Shown here: positions 36,721 to 47,535 of the stretch, piece after piece
Numbering within the stretch: position 1 is the stretch's first letter
How the letters are laid out: each line of letters begins with the position of its first letter
NCBI GenBank assembly: GCA_946965045.2
Contig: OX337229.1
Coordinates: forward strand, 434,001 to 498,000
Source of the DNA: Epithemia pelagica
Taxonomy: Eukaryota; Bacillariophyta; Bacillariophyceae; Surirellales; Surirellaceae
Direction of reading: 5' to 3'
DNA length: 64,000 nucleotides
Notes under the pieces: model-generated
Database searches by the model: none
What the model was told of the DNA's origin: nothing
The model's input: only the letters and a program-made list of their open reading frames with translations
Made by a program: the position numbers and the translations under genes

Positions 36721-37491
36721 GAAGACTATGTTGGTGTTTTGCTTTTGGTGTTTGGCACTACTCTTGTTCGAGCCAATCCCAACGATGAATGCCTTATCGA
36801 AGAAAAGCCCATGGAACCCTTGCCTCTCATGCCCACACTTGTGTACAGTTTGACTGCGACCAGTACGACCAATGTGAACCGCATGCGGAATGAATTGAAT
36901 GCCATGGTACAACAACAGCAACCGCAGCAAGACTCTGCCAACACCAACCAGAACAACGTTCTACTGTTGGCCGTGTATTTTGATGAAACGACCCAGACCT
37001 TTTCCATTCATGCCGTCTTTCTCGATTGCACGGTCGTGGTGCCCAAACTCGACCAGTGGATGCAATTTGCCACCTTTGGAACCTTTGCCATTTTGGATGG
37101 CAGTGAAACGGCGAGACAAGCCATTACCAACAAGGGCTTGACGGCCAAATTGGCCACCTTGGATAAGGGCATGGAACGAGCCTTGCTCTGTTGTGATATC
37201 GACGCAGAGGATGGTGATTCTGGATTGGAACCGCACACCCGATGGTTGCATGGCACCCACAACGACAACGAGCGGTGCGATCCAGCAGATCATGCCACCC
37301 CGTTGCGGAACAAACCCTTTGGTCCGCACCAGTTTATTTACTTTTTCTTTGACACGACCGTACCGGGATATGGAGCCTCCATTGCTCTCTTGACCCTGTT
37401 ATTTGCCTTGATTCTCTTTTTTGTCTTGTTATCGACGGTGGCTTGGCCGCGAGCCTTGGCTTTGTCGGGATTCTGTGTACCGCCGTCATGA
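36586..37491 (+). CDS. Gene C: predicted membrane protein, unknown family
   Basis: 301 codons from the ATG at 36586. The first ~50 residues are Gln/Asp/Lys repeats and the true start is uncertain. A hydrophobic leader (VGVLLLVFGTTLVRANPND) follows and could be a signal peptide if the start is nearby. The middle (about 70-200) alternates beta-like hydrophobic stretches (NNVLLLAVYFDETTQTFSI, HAVFLDCTVVVP, FGTFAILDG) and a Cys pair (ALLCCDIDAED). One strong C-terminal helix (SIALLTLLFALILFFVLLS) ends near a short basic tail. The topology suggests a type I single-pass protein with a luminal domain. Its middle was copied and fused to zeta-kinase copy B. The function is not recognised. Confidence 0.6.
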   Translation: MTTAQQQHEDMAPLQRNHNQDDDDKNKSKSTTTQQQQQQDDEEEDEDYVGVLLLVFGTTLVRANPNDECLIEEKPMEPLPLMPTLVYSLTATSTTNVNRMRNELNAMVQQQQPQQDSANTNQNNVLLLAVYFDETTQTFSIHAVFLDCTVVVPKLDQWMQFATFGTFAILDGSETARQAITNKGLTAKLATLDKGMERALLCCDIDAEDGDSGLEPHTRWLHGTHNDNERCDPADHATPLRNKPFGPHQFIYFFFDTTVPGYGASIALLTLLFALILFFVLLSTVAWPRALALSGFCVPPS

Positions 37492-37964
37492 GATTTCGAG
37501 ACTGACGAAAAACAAGAGAGGTGTCGTTTGTGTAATAGCGGGATTTGTGTATGATAGGATGATGGGGGATCATTCATCGAGAGGTCTCTCAAGCAGTCTC
37601 ACTGTATAATAGAATGTGTTGGTGCGAGGCAGTCGTCGGGAACCAATTTTGTGACAGAACAACGGCTTTCTGGGGAGGAGAAACGATAATAGGTAGATCT
37701 AATAGACCTTGGGCAGTATTCAAATGCATTGGCCGCATCCCCCGAAGGATCCGCTAGCCAGATCGACGAGGGCGACACTCCAGTCACTGGGTTACTCCTC
37801 TACTAGATTCGTTTGCTGTTCACAGCGCATAGTGGGGCTAGCATCAAATATTTTTTCCGTGATCTTTATACTTTTCATCGCCTTTTGTGGTAACAGTCAG
37901 TTGCCAGCCGGGGTCCTGTTCTTCTCGTGTATGCAACAACTACAACAACAGAGACGAAGAGACC
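37492..37964. other. Spacer before the acyl-CoA dehydrogenase gene
   Basis: 470 bp with no gene recognised. It contains a short hydrophobic plus-strand frame (37860-37930) that runs into the dehydrogenase start and is taken as 5' UTR. Confidence 0.5.
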
Positions 37965-39498
37965 ATGAGTAGTGCTGCGTCTCCATCATTGACCTATCTT
38001 CGTCCACAAGTTGCGGAGTTAAAGCGTCGACTGGATGCCTTTGTCGAAAACGAATGCATCCCAGCCGAAGACGAACATGCCGCTCATTTACGTCATCGCG
38101 AGGGCAAGGATCGGTGGACCCTGTCGGCCGTACCACCCTGTATGGATCGACTCAAGCGCCGAGCCCAACAATTGGGATTGTGGAACTTGTTTATTCCACC
38201 GCATTCCATACCCAAAATTCCCGATAATTACCGATCGTTGGGACCCTCCATTGAGGGTGGATTGACCTATCGGGAATATGGTATCTTGTGTGAATCCTTG
38301 GGTCGCAGTCCGCACATTGCACCCGAAGCCTGTAATACCAGTGCACCGGATACCGGCAATATGGAAGTCTTGCTGGAATTTGGGACTCCTCAACAAAAGC
38401 AAGACTATTTAATTCCCTTGCTTCAAGGAAGGATCCGATCCACCTTTCTCATGACAGAACCCGAAGTGGCCAGCAGTGATCCCACCAATTTACAAACACG
38501 ACTTCTCAAAACGAAAAAGACACATCCCACTGATCCAGATGAATATGTCTTGACTGGACGAAAATGGTGGAGTACGGGAGCCATGGATCCTCGATGTCGC
38601 ATGGCTCTAGTAGTGGCACGCATGGAATACCAAGATGCGGACGACAAGGAACAGTCATCATCCTCCAATAATAAGTATGGAGCTCATACCATTGTCCTCG
38701 TACCCATGCCGCAAAAGGGCGTGATTTTGAAACGACCGTTAAAGTTGTTTGGCTATGACGATGCACCGTCCGGTCATGCCGAAGTCGTGTTGGACAATGT
38801 GTTGTTAACATCTGCTCATTTGATTTCCGGAGAGGGCAGTGGGTTTCGTGTTTCGCAAGCTCGATTGGGACCTGGACGAATTCATCATTGTATGAGAGCT
38901 ATTGGCATGGGTAAGAGATTATATCGTTTGTGTCGTTTGTCATTCAGTTTATTGTTGTTGTTTTTGTCTCTTCTTGTTGTATGATCCTTTTCCTCAACTT
39001 TGAAATGGACCACCTCACACTCACTGTTTTGGATTCACTGTCATTGACTCTCTTGTTCCACAACGTGAAACAGCGGCACGAAGTTTGGAACTCATGTTAC
39101 AACGTGCCGCGGAACGCCAAACGTTTGGAAAGTATCTGTGGGAGCACGGTGGATGTCAAGAAATGATTGCCGATGCGGTGGCCGATTTGGAAGCGGCCCG
39201 GCTCTTGACCTTGAATTGCGCCGCGGCCATGGATGCGCAGGGTGGGGCCCGTTTGGTTCGGGATCAAGTGGCCCTGATCAAATATGCCGTTCCCAATCTT
39301 ACCTACCATGTCGTGGATTGTGCCGTCCAACTCTTTGGAGGAGCCGGTGTCAGCGATGACGACCATGTCTTGGCACGATTCTTGTGTGGACTCCGATCCC
39401 TCCGCATTGCCGATGGACCCGATGCCGTGCACAAACGCACCGTGGCGTTGCGACAACTCAAAGCCTTTCATCTGAAACGGCAGAACGGAAACTTGTAG
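37965..39498 (+). CDS. Acyl-CoA dehydrogenase (ACAD10/11-like)
   Basis: Exons 37965-38910 and 39074-39498 join across a 163-bp GT-AG intron in phase 1, giving 456 residues, near the usual length for this group. Domains in order: N-terminal helical domain (LGLWNLFIPP, then TYREYGILCESLGR); middle beta domain with the FAD/substrate signature FLMTEPEVASSDPTNL and LTGRKWWSTGA; C-terminal helical domain with LGPGRIHHCMRAIGM|AARSLELMLQRA, FGKYLWEHGG, QLFGGAGV and IADGPDAVHKRTVA. These match long/branched-chain ACADs of the ACAD10/11 type, which oxidise acyl-CoA in mitochondria or peroxisomes. There is no clear mitochondrial presequence or PTS1 (C-terminus KRQNGNL). Confidence 0.92.
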
Positions 39499-39662
39499 GT
39501 ACTGCAAACGTTTTGTCTACATTCAAAGGTCTGCAGACAAGCGTGGATGCAGAAGGTATCAATCTACAAGATACCTGTTACCAGTCCACATTTAAAGCAT
39601 TTGATACTGTCTAGAGAAGTGTATACTATATTATTATAAATCGATTCGACTATACGTAGCTC

Positions 39663-41858
39663 CTATAGCGCTTTCGACGTGGACGCGCGGATTTGTTCCA
39701 ATCGACTTTGAATAGCCCGACCCGTCAGAAACTTGGCCAATAAGGCAGGAAAATCCGGCACTTCTTTGTACGAGGGAAAGTAATTGACGTCCACCACCAA
39801 CATGCATGGCTTGTCTTCGTGATGATTCATAGAGGTACCTGCTGTTGATGCTGTGGTCTTGTTGGCCTCGATCAAGACATCAAATCCAAAGATTTCCAAT
39901 CCAAAGGCCTGTTTCAAAGCCTCGACAATCGGCCGTACTTCGTCGGGAGTGACTTCCACAGTCTTTTTGATGCTGGACAAGTCCGTCTGGAGTGGCGTGC
40001 ATGTCTCGTGTGTTACGGGAGGTTGCACTTTGACTCCTCCATTCTTTGGTTCGGTTGGACTCATGGGAGAAGGTGATGAGAAATTAGGGTGCTCTTCTGG
40101 ATGATGGAATCCAAAATCTCGCAACCGTGGATAGGGTCGTTGCGAATCAAACTCTACCACCACAGATGCGTCTTCCACCGGTTGCTTTGAGATTTGAGAC
40201 GGTAAGTTGGGAAGACTTCTGCGTTTATAGACACTGACAAAATCTCCCAATACATACACCTTGTACAAGACGGCATTATGATTGGCATATTCTTGAAACA
40301 GGCAAGGAGCACGATCGACCACATGCTCCAACCCCGAGGGATGCGTAATAACAGCCATCGAATGACTTGCTTTTGTCCCTGCTGCTGTCAACGGCTTGGC
40401 AATAAGGGGAAACGATAAATCTGCCTCGTAGACAGCATTATATAACATGCCTTTCATTGCTGAAGCTTCTTGTGCATCATCTTGATCGTCCTTATTGCCA
40501 CTACTACGAGCCACAACGGCATAATTGGGGGAGCGCACCGGCATGCCCGACAAGGAGGTGACACCGTCCAGACAATCCTTGAGGACACTGGCAATATCCG
40601 CTCGGGACATGAGCGTTTGAACACAAACGGGGTCGTCAACCAGTGAACAACCATGCAACTTTTGAAACTGACAAAGCCGATGAACGCGTCGGACAGCAGC
40701 CACATCACATTCCTCAAGGTTGGCTTCATGAAGGACCGTATCAAGAGTCGGGTCATCGAGCTGCAAACTCGTCTTCAACTTGGGATTGGTCAAGGAGAGC
40801 TGAGATAGAAGGAGAATGTCTTCTGTGAGTTTATGCAGAATGACATCAATTCCACCATGTTGTTCTTCCAGGGGGATTTCTGGATCCAAGGGTACGAATG
40901 AGACACGAATCGGGTAGGATTTCTTGTGGTTCCTCGTCTTGCTGCGTGCGGCGGCACTCCCGGCTGTAGACGTACGAGTGAGGGAGGAGGAGTCGGCCGT
41001 AGTGGTCGTGCGATGCCCCCCACTGGGGGCCCCTCCATGGGCCGAGAGGGTCCGCACACTGGCCGCAGTAGACGCTGTTCGCGTTCCAGTCGATCCCCAC
41101 GAAGATACCGAGGGAGAGGAGGATCGCAAATGCCGTACAATGCTATGAGGATGGTGACTTTGTGGATGATGGACCGCCGTGGATGCAGCCATTGTTGAGC
41201 TGTATCGATGTTCGCCAGAGTGAAAGACAACGGAAGAAGCTTGGTTGGATTCCAACGGGGTTGATTTCTTGGACGAAGAAGCATTGTCTTGGCTTTTTTC
41301 ATCGCACATTCCTTCTCCATCCAGTTTCTCACCCGTACCATTCTCAAGGAGCAGTTCTTTGCGTTGCTCGTCCGTAAAGGATGACAACACTTCTTGAGTC
41401 AAAGCCAAATTGGTCGTCAGTATAGTGGACCGTTGTTCTGGGGAGATGGAGGTCGAATCAATCTGTCCATCGCCTTCTTCTTGTTTATGATCATTAACGA
41501 CATTTCGAAGCTGATTTCGTCGTTGTTCCTTCAACGACTCGATCGATGGGACAATCACGCTTTGAGTGCTCAGTCCAGTTCTCGATGCTTCTGCCATGAC
41601 CACGCCCATGGTACTCATTTTCTTGGGACCAAAGGAATAGCCCACTACAATGGGACGACGAAGCAGCATATTCATGATATGTACATCGTCGTCCTCCTCG
41701 TCCAGTTCTTCTTCGTACGTTTGATCGAAATGGTCTTCGTCTTCGCAAGCACTGGCGCTGATCGTTGCAGCATCCACTGAGTGGTTGTCATCGTTCCCTT
41801 CAACGATCACCATTGAACACTCGCCATTGATAGTAGGAGTAGTCATTGAATTATTCAT
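39663..41858 (-). CDS. Inositol-tetrakisphosphate 1-kinase (ITPK) family protein
   Basis: 731 residues from the ATG at 41858 (MNNSMTTPTING...); an upstream in-frame ATG at 41978 is possible. The ITPK N-terminal fold begins early (VVGYSFGPKKMSTMG). A ~200-residue Ser/Thr-rich insert interrupts it, then it resumes (IRVSFVPLDPEIPLEEQHG ... DVILHKLTEDI). The ATP-grasp part follows: DDPVCVQTLMSRADIASVL, FPLIAKPLTAAGTKASH (ATP-binding Lys), LFQEYANHNAVLYKVYVLGD, and near the end FGLEIFGFDVLIEA and MLVVDVNYFPSYK (metal-binding Asp/Asn). Typical ITPKs are 320-420 residues, so the insert is an unusual feature. The enzyme phosphorylates inositol tris/tetrakisphosphates and, in plants, makes InsP7. Confidence 0.9.
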   Translation of the reverse strand: MNNSMTTPTINGECSMVIVEGNDDNHSVDAATISASACEDEDHFDQTYEEELDEEDDDVHIMNMLLRRPIVVGYSFGPKKMSTMGVVMAEASRTGLSTQSVIVPSIESLKEQRRNQLRNVVNDHKQEEGDGQIDSTSISPEQRSTILTTNLALTQEVLSSFTDEQRKELLLENGTGEKLDGEGMCDEKSQDNASSSKKSTPLESNQASSVVFHSGEHRYSSTMAASTAVHHPQSHHPHSIVRHLRSSSPSVSSWGSTGTRTASTAASVRTLSAHGGAPSGGHRTTTTADSSSLTRTSTAGSAAARSKTRNHKKSYPIRVSFVPLDPEIPLEEQHGGIDVILHKLTEDILLLSQLSLTNPKLKTSLQLDDPTLDTVLHEANLEECDVAAVRRVHRLCQFQKLHGCSLVDDPVCVQTLMSRADIASVLKDCLDGVTSLSGMPVRSPNYAVVARSSGNKDDQDDAQEASAMKGMLYNAVYEADLSFPLIAKPLTAAGTKASHSMAVITHPSGLEHVVDRAPCLFQEYANHNAVLYKVYVLGDFVSVYKRRSLPNLPSQISKQPVEDASVVVEFDSQRPYPRLRDFGFHHPEEHPNFSSPSPMSPTEPKNGGVKVQPPVTHETCTPLQTDLSSIKKTVEVTPDEVRPIVEALKQAFGLEIFGFDVLIEANKTTASTAGTSMNHHEDKPCMLVVDVNYFPSYKEVPDFPALLAKFLTGRAIQSRLEQIRASTSKAL

Positions 41859-43098
41859 TTTTTCTTCAGTAAAACGTTTCTTCACTGTCTTTTTCTTTCT
41901 CAATTGGAAATACCGAGAATATTGGTCCACAACGAACCAAATAGTTGGCTGGAAAGCAATAGATCCTACCCAACACACGTTGACCTTAGTGTCAACCTTA
42001 TTTCATCCTTCAATCTTTAGTTCCTGAGGGCAACGGTAGGCGAAACAAATGAGAAACTTTCTCTCTCACGATATTCAAGAAGAACCCGAGCACTTCCAAG
42101 AGAAAGACTGGTACGTCGAAACTTGTGTAGGTAGTCTCTGTGGTCAATCAAACGCTAGTGGAGGATTTCATTTCACCTCTCAGGGACAAACCAATCTCTA
42201 GGAAGATGGATCCACAACGACCGGACCTTGCTTCTTGCCTAACGGATGGCAAGTTCCGTCGTGGGTTTTGGTGGTGGTAAGGAGTTGATGGTGAGACACA
42301 CGAATAGCAACGAGAAACAAAAGGAGCACACTGTTGTTTGTCTCTGGGTATGTGTTGTCCAATGGTTCTCTGTCAATTTTAGGGGTGCGCTATGTCTATG
42401 CAGCATGTGCCTTCTGTCGTTTGTGGTGGAGGGAGAAGACGCCAAAGACGCGGGAAGGCGTGCGTCCAGCTTTTTCCGCGACTCCTTTCTCCCGTATTTA
42501 TCTTAGAGCGATCGCGCACGCCAATCGTCGTCCGCGGCCGCCCCATTTGTTGTCGCCGACTGAGCATCTGACACGAAATCCGATCATCACAAATCTAAAA
42601 TGAACTCCGGCATCCGCTACCCTACGTTTACCTTCAAATCTAAAAACCTACTCCTAGGAGTAGGAGTAGGAGTACTCCTATCATGCTTGGACGTAGCAAG
42701 TACTCCTAGGAGTATATGGAGATAGGGTCCAATCCAACCATTCCCTTCCTTTCTGGTAATAATCGTCCCACAACGCATTTCAAGTAATTCTCACTTTTGT
42801 GATCCTGGTTAGAGACAGACAGTGTTCTTGGAAAAGCGTCTCTAGAGATGCTAAACGGTGTGTGAACCGAACTATTTCAAGTCGTTCCGAATTTGGCTCA
42901 TACGTTCATGGCAGTTGCGTTCCAGAACCAGGTAGCTCCGCAAGAGAGAATCCGAACTTGTTTCCTAAACGATACCACAGTGTTTCGGTTACCATCGTCA
43001 TCCTTGTACATGCGAACTGCCCCAGTCCACACCAAAGGGTCTTGATTTCCGATTCGAAAATTCGTTGGCCCTTCCCATTACGTGAATGGACGAACGAC
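41859..43098. other. Intergenic, with a cluster of AGGAGTA palindromes
   Basis: 1.24 kb between ITPK (minus) and the 3' end of THOC7 (minus). No ORF was accepted. At 42649-42714 three 14-bp perfect palindromes occur: TACTCCTAGGAGTA (42649-42662 and 42701-42714) and TAGGAGTACTCCTA (42667-42680). Confidence 0.6.
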
Positions 43099-44127
43099 CT
43101 ACAAATCATCATACAAGGCCCCTTCTTCATCTTCGTCATCGTTGTCTTCCATCATTGCAACAACGGCCGACGAATTGGTGTTTCCCGAAGAAAGACCGGC
43201 TTTTCCTACCCCTAGAGGCTCGTGGTTTCTTCTGTCTGCGGCACCCTTGGTAGATTTTTGGTCCTTCTCAGGATTGTCGTCGTCCTCTTCTTCTTTCTCC
43301 CCCACACTTTGTAGGATCGCTTCCACTTGGTGAGAATTGAGAGTTTGATTTTCGTTCAAGGAATGTTTCAAATCCAACATGCATTGCATCAAGAGTCGAA
43401 ATTGCGATTGTCGCCATGTGACATGGGCCTTGGCGATTCGATAGTCGGACCGGGTCTGTTCCACGGCGGTTTGGAGAGTTTCAATTTCCTGTTCCAAGAC
43501 GGCCGTCGACGTGGGATGTTGAGCACACAAGAGTTTGGCCGTTTGTTCGTATTCATTCTTGGCCGCCGAAGTCGAAGAAGCTCGTTGCAACTCTCGACGC
43601 AATTGTTGTACGGTAGCACGTTCCGTGTCAATCCGTTCTTGAGTGATCGGGGTGGAGGCAGTTGCGGCCTCGGAATTGTTGTGGGTTTCGTCGTCTTCAT
43701 TTTTCAATTGTTCTAATTCTTTTTGCTGTCGTTGTGCCATCCAAAACAGTTTTTTCAATTCAATCCGTGCCAATTGCAATTCACGGGTCAACGCCTGGGC
43801 GGCATCTGCCACGGTCGGTGTCGGCGTGGTGGCAGACGTAGCGTCCTTTGGAGGAGCATTGGCACTTGTTGATGATGATGATGACGGTCCTTCCTTGGAA
43901 TCTTGTGGTTTGGAACTTGTATCCGATTTGGTGTTGTCCGTTGCTGGTTTGACCGGACCATCCTCCGCGTCCAACGAACGCTTCAATCCACTCAACCGCA
44001 CGGCACATCGCGTCAAGGAGCCTCGAGCACCATCTTTATTTCCCAAGCCCGTGGCCAATCGACGCTGCAAACTTTCCACAGGATACGTCGGTGCAGGAGC
44101 AGCCGCCGCCGCCGATGATGATTCCAT
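43099..44127 (-). CDS. THOC7: THO complex subunit 7 homologue
   Basis: 342 residues from the ATG at 44127 (MESSSAAAAA...). The family's coiled-coil core is recognisable: LARIELKKLFWMAQRQQKEL, ERATVQQLRREL, then KNEYEQTAKLLCAQHPTS, equivalent to the EYDALAK-I--HP motif of THOC7, followed by a long helix ending WRQSQFRLLMQCMLDLKHSL. Family members are about 200 residues; the extra length comes from a Ser/Ala/Thr-rich N-terminal insert (about 50-100) and an acidic C-terminal tail (EDNDDEDEEGALYDDL). The THO complex couples transcription to mRNA export in the nucleus. Head-to-head with the CCA-adding enzyme. Confidence 0.75.
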   Translation of the reverse strand: MESSSAAAAAPAPTYPVESLQRRLATGLGNKDGARGSLTRCAVRLSGLKRSLDAEDGPVKPATDNTKSDTSSKPQDSKEGPSSSSSTSANAPPKDATSATTPTPTVADAAQALTRELQLARIELKKLFWMAQRQQKELEQLKNEDDETHNNSEAATASTPITQERIDTERATVQQLRRELQRASSTSAAKNEYEQTAKLLCAQHPTSTAVLEQEIETLQTAVEQTRSDYRIAKAHVTWRQSQFRLLMQCMLDLKHSLNENQTLNSHQVEAILQSVGEKEEEDDDNPEKDQKSTKGAADRRNHEPLGVGKAGLSSGNTNSSAVVAMMEDNDDEDEEGALYDDL

Positions 44128-44481
44128 AATGACGATCCGATTGATACACACTTCTCCTTACCGCATGAGACCTTGGAGGATTGCCAGTTGAGAGTTGAGA
44201 GTGGATGGAAGAACACATGAGGGGGTGAGGGTTTGAAATTTTGAGAGCTTTTGATCGAACTGACCCCTCTTCGTCGGTCCGCAAACCCTGAAGTTTTGAC
44301 ACGCCCCCTTTTCAAACGTGCATGTCAGTGTCTCCATTCTTCCCTCCATCATGACGACGGCTCCATCCAAAAGCCGAACTTGTTGGTTGTTGGTGATCGC
44401 TCTCCGACCGACATAGAATCACACATCTACCGACAAACAAAACGAACCCAACCAACGCATCCCCTGCTGCATCAGGCCCTG
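44128..44481. other. Bidirectional promoter region THOC7 / CCA enzyme
   Basis: 354 bp between the two chosen start codons, which point away from each other. The CCA-enzyme frame is open back to 44251 without an ATG, so part of this may be its 5' leader. Confidence 0.5.
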
Positions 44482-46671
44482 ATGAATGGCGGTAGTCTCA
44501 TTGACGACGAGAAAGCAACCACCATGAGCATGAGCACGCAAGCAACAATCACCGCCGCAAATTTAGCAGACGACCATGTTACCATACCGACTCGTATCGA
44601 GTTGGTAACGGAGGACGACGACCACCCAGGCCATGCCAACCATGACATGGCGTCATCCTCACCAGCGACCCATGATTCCAACGAGGCAATGGCGGGTGCT
44701 GCCACCTTACAACAACAACGACCAAGTACCTTGAAGTCAGCAACTCAGGCCGTTCTCCGTTTGACCGCCGAAGAAGAAACCCTCTTTCGCGTCATTGTCG
44801 AAACAGCCGAAGCCTTTGCACGTGGACAAATTTCATTGCCAAGCGAAGAACCAGAAGAAGCAACCGCTTCACAAGAGCCTTCACAAGAAGAAGAACAACA
44901 ACAAGACAACCACAACGAGTCAATCCTAGAATCCAATTCCAATACAACTGCAAACGACCTTGCCGCAGAGTCTCCACCACCCACCCGTCGATGTCGTCGG
45001 AAACGTCCAACTGTGCGTGTTGCCGGTGGATGGGTCCGCGACAAATTGTTGGGGCTGTCCACACACGATGTGGACTTGGCCGTCGATACCTTGACGGGCG
45101 TCCAATTTGCCCAATTGGTCCATGCCTATGCCGATGCGACCAATCAACCCGAGATTACTCGGGGCCACAAGATTGGTATTATTGCCTGCAATCCCGAACA
45201 ATCCAAACATTTGGAAACGGCCGCCTTGCAAGTGTGTGGGATGGATGTCGATATGGCCAATTTGCGATCGCAAGAAACCTATCATCATGACAGTCGAATC
45301 CCCACCGTGTCGTTTGGAGCGCCCTTGGAGGATGCGGAACGCCGCGATTTTACCATTAATGCCTTGTTTTTCAATTTGCATTCGCGCTGCGTCGAAGATT
45401 GGACCCGTCGCGGTATGGTGGGCTTGTTTCAAGGACAATTGGTGACACCGCTGGAACCCATTCAAACCTTTTTGGACGATCCCTTGCGAGTGTTACGGGC
45501 CATTCGATTTGCGGTGCGATTTCAATTTCAAATACAGGCAGACGTGGAAGCGGCCTGTCGAAAATCGGAAATTCATCAAGCCCTTCGACGCAAAGTGTCG
45601 AGAGAACGTGTGGGCAAGGAATTGCAAGGCATGTTGTCGGGTACCCGGGCCAATCCTACCAAAGCCTTGCATACCATTCATCGATTGCAATTGTCCAGCT
45701 CCGTCTTTACCCTTCCGGTGGTGGGAGTGGATTTTGTCACGGCTGTGGAGGGACAAATCATACTAGGAGGAGGAGACGCTGGTCGACTCTATTACGACAA
45801 AAAGGACGACGACAAGGACATGCAAGACGACAATGATTCTTCCGAACATTCGACAACTAGCATTCAACAACAGGCGGGGTGGACCGAAGCCGAAAAATTA
45901 TTGTGGATTCTCCCACAGGTCTTGGAGTCGCACGAGAAGGCAGAGGTCCAATTTCGAAAAAGTCAATTGTCCTCGAGTCCACAGCCCGTGTCGGCGGTGG
46001 ATCCACAATTGTTGCCAGTAGCCGTCTTTTTGTTGCCCTTTCGTACCTTGCGCTATCAAGAAAAGAACAAGACGGAACGATCCTTTCCTGTTGCTCAATA
46101 CATTTACCAATACAGCTTGAAATTCAAACAATCCGATACCAAAGCCATGACCTTGTTACAAGAAAACGTGGATGCCATGGCCGTCTTGTTGCGTGCATCG
46201 GTATCGTCCGAATCGCCCGTGTCTCGCTTAGAGGCCGGTTTGCTCTTGAGAACCTGCAAACACTTGTGGCCCACATGTCTCTTGCTCGCCACTGTGTTGT
46301 TGGTTCGAGAACAGCATCAGGAAAACGAATCCAAGGCAATGACAACCACCGCCACCAAGGACGACCAGGATGGTAATATCGACAAGGCGAGCATCCACGA
46401 GGCGGTGGATTGGAACGCCGTCAGCAATGCGGTTTGGGCATCCATCATTGAAATGGGTTTGGATGAATGTTGGAAAATGAAGCCACTCATGGATGGAAAG
46501 GCATTGATACGTTCCTTAAAACTACCCAAGGGACCCTTGATTGGACAATTCTTGGAAGAACAAGTTCGCTGGATGCTCCAAAATCCGATGGGAACCAAAG
46601 ACGACTGTGAAGCGCATTTAAAACACTTTCAACAGAGTCTTCAACAAGAAACACAGTCCTCGATATCATGA
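44482..46671 (+). CDS. CCA-adding enzyme (tRNA nucleotidyltransferase)
   Basis: 729 residues from the first in-frame ATG (44482). About 175 residues of acidic, Ser/Thr/Gln-rich N-terminus precede the class II polymerase-beta-type head: RVAGGWVRDKLLGLSTHDVD with LAVD (catalytic Asp pair, about 180-202), then RRDFTINALFFNL (about 287-299), DWTRRGMVGL, and DDPLRVLRAIRFAVRFQF with a neighbouring RRKVSRERVGKEL helix (neck domain). The C-terminal body and tail (about 400-729) are helical with Gln/Asp-rich inserts. It adds the 3'-terminal CCA to tRNAs in nucleus/cytosol and mitochondria. Eukaryotic CCA1 proteins are ~430-550 residues, so the N-terminal extension is long. Intronless. Ends with TGA, showing TGA is a genuine stop here. 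Confidence 0.93.
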   Translation: MNGGSLIDDEKATTMSMSTQATITAANLADDHVTIPTRIELVTEDDDHPGHANHDMASSSPATHDSNEAMAGAATLQQQRPSTLKSATQAVLRLTAEEETLFRVIVETAEAFARGQISLPSEEPEEATASQEPSQEEEQQQDNHNESILESNSNTTANDLAAESPPPTRRCRRKRPTVRVAGGWVRDKLLGLSTHDVDLAVDTLTGVQFAQLVHAYADATNQPEITRGHKIGIIACNPEQSKHLETAALQVCGMDVDMANLRSQETYHHDSRIPTVSFGAPLEDAERRDFTINALFFNLHSRCVEDWTRRGMVGLFQGQLVTPLEPIQTFLDDPLRVLRAIRFAVRFQFQIQADVEAACRKSEIHQALRRKVSRERVGKELQGMLSGTRANPTKALHTIHRLQLSSSVFTLPVVGVDFVTAVEGQIILGGGDAGRLYYDKKDDDKDMQDDNDSSEHSTTSIQQQAGWTEAEKLLWILPQVLESHEKAEVQFRKSQLSSSPQPVSAVDPQLLPVAVFLLPFRTLRYQEKNKTERSFPVAQYIYQYSLKFKQSDTKAMTLLQENVDAMAVLLRASVSSESPVSRLEAGLLLRTCKHLWPTCLLLATVLLVREQHQENESKAMTTTATKDDQDGNIDKASIHEAVDWNAVSNAVWASIIEMGLDECWKMKPLMDGKALIRSLKLPKGPLIGQFLEEQVRWMLQNPMGTKDDCEAHLKHFQQSLQQETQSSIS

Positions 46672-47535
46672 ACCGCACGGCTCTACGATTGGATCACGAC
46701 AGCAGGTGCATCAACCCGTTCTCTCCGACGCCTCAAAACGTTTCCAAGTGCCGCGGGTCATCTTGGCACCTTTTGGCTCGAACAGGATATGCTGGTAATA
46801 TGAGTGGCTATCGTACATCAAGCTTACCTACATAGTGGCTTGTCGTATCACGTATAGAACCTGGTTGTTAGCAACAAAGATCTAGAAGATGATGATGCTA
46901 TTGCATCGATAAGTGGTTTGCAGCGTTCCTACATCAACTTTTGTTTGGTTCAACGTGATCGACACAAATAGTTGCCAATACTCTTGCGATTTTCTTGCAT
47001 GAGAACAGAACAACACAATGCTATAGTAGAGCTTGCTTTCTCGATGTTTGGCATGTCAAGGTTTCAAGAGGAGCCCACATGGTACGTTTTCGACAGGACA
47101 TGAAGATGCTCTACTCGTGAAGACATTATTTGTCCTTTCTCTTCCGTTGTTGGTGTACTTCAATTAATTGCAGTGCCTATTTCGTGTCCCTGATCCAGTT
47201 GAGACGGGAGACGGCCTTCAATGGATGGACATGGTGTTTTCTCATTTCGGGCAATTTTATGCCCAACCAGTTTCTATCCCCCATCCACTGTGATCCGCGA
47301 CCGATCTTCTTTGTGACTGTGACAGCACCCAAACCGCCCCATAACGGTCCATCGAGCAACAAACTTCGTCGATACTCGTAGTCGATACCACGATCCGGCA
47401 ATCACAATCACGCCTCTGGCGAAATCAGAGCGAGAGGACAAGCATTCGAAAGGATCAAAGACGTGAACCAATCTCTGCATCAAGGTCAACGGTATCGTCG
47501 GATTGTTGAATTGAAGTTCAGAGAATCAGAGTATC
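46672..47535. other. Intergenic, nothing recognised
   Basis: 864 bp between two plus-strand genes. Only short ORFs of non-coding character and no RNA gene or repeat that I can identify. Confidence 0.5.

Noticed and set aside
43643-44191. Plus-strand 182-codon ORF over THOC7
   Set aside because: Antisense to a coiled-coil gene with clear THOC7 signature; no independent evidence.
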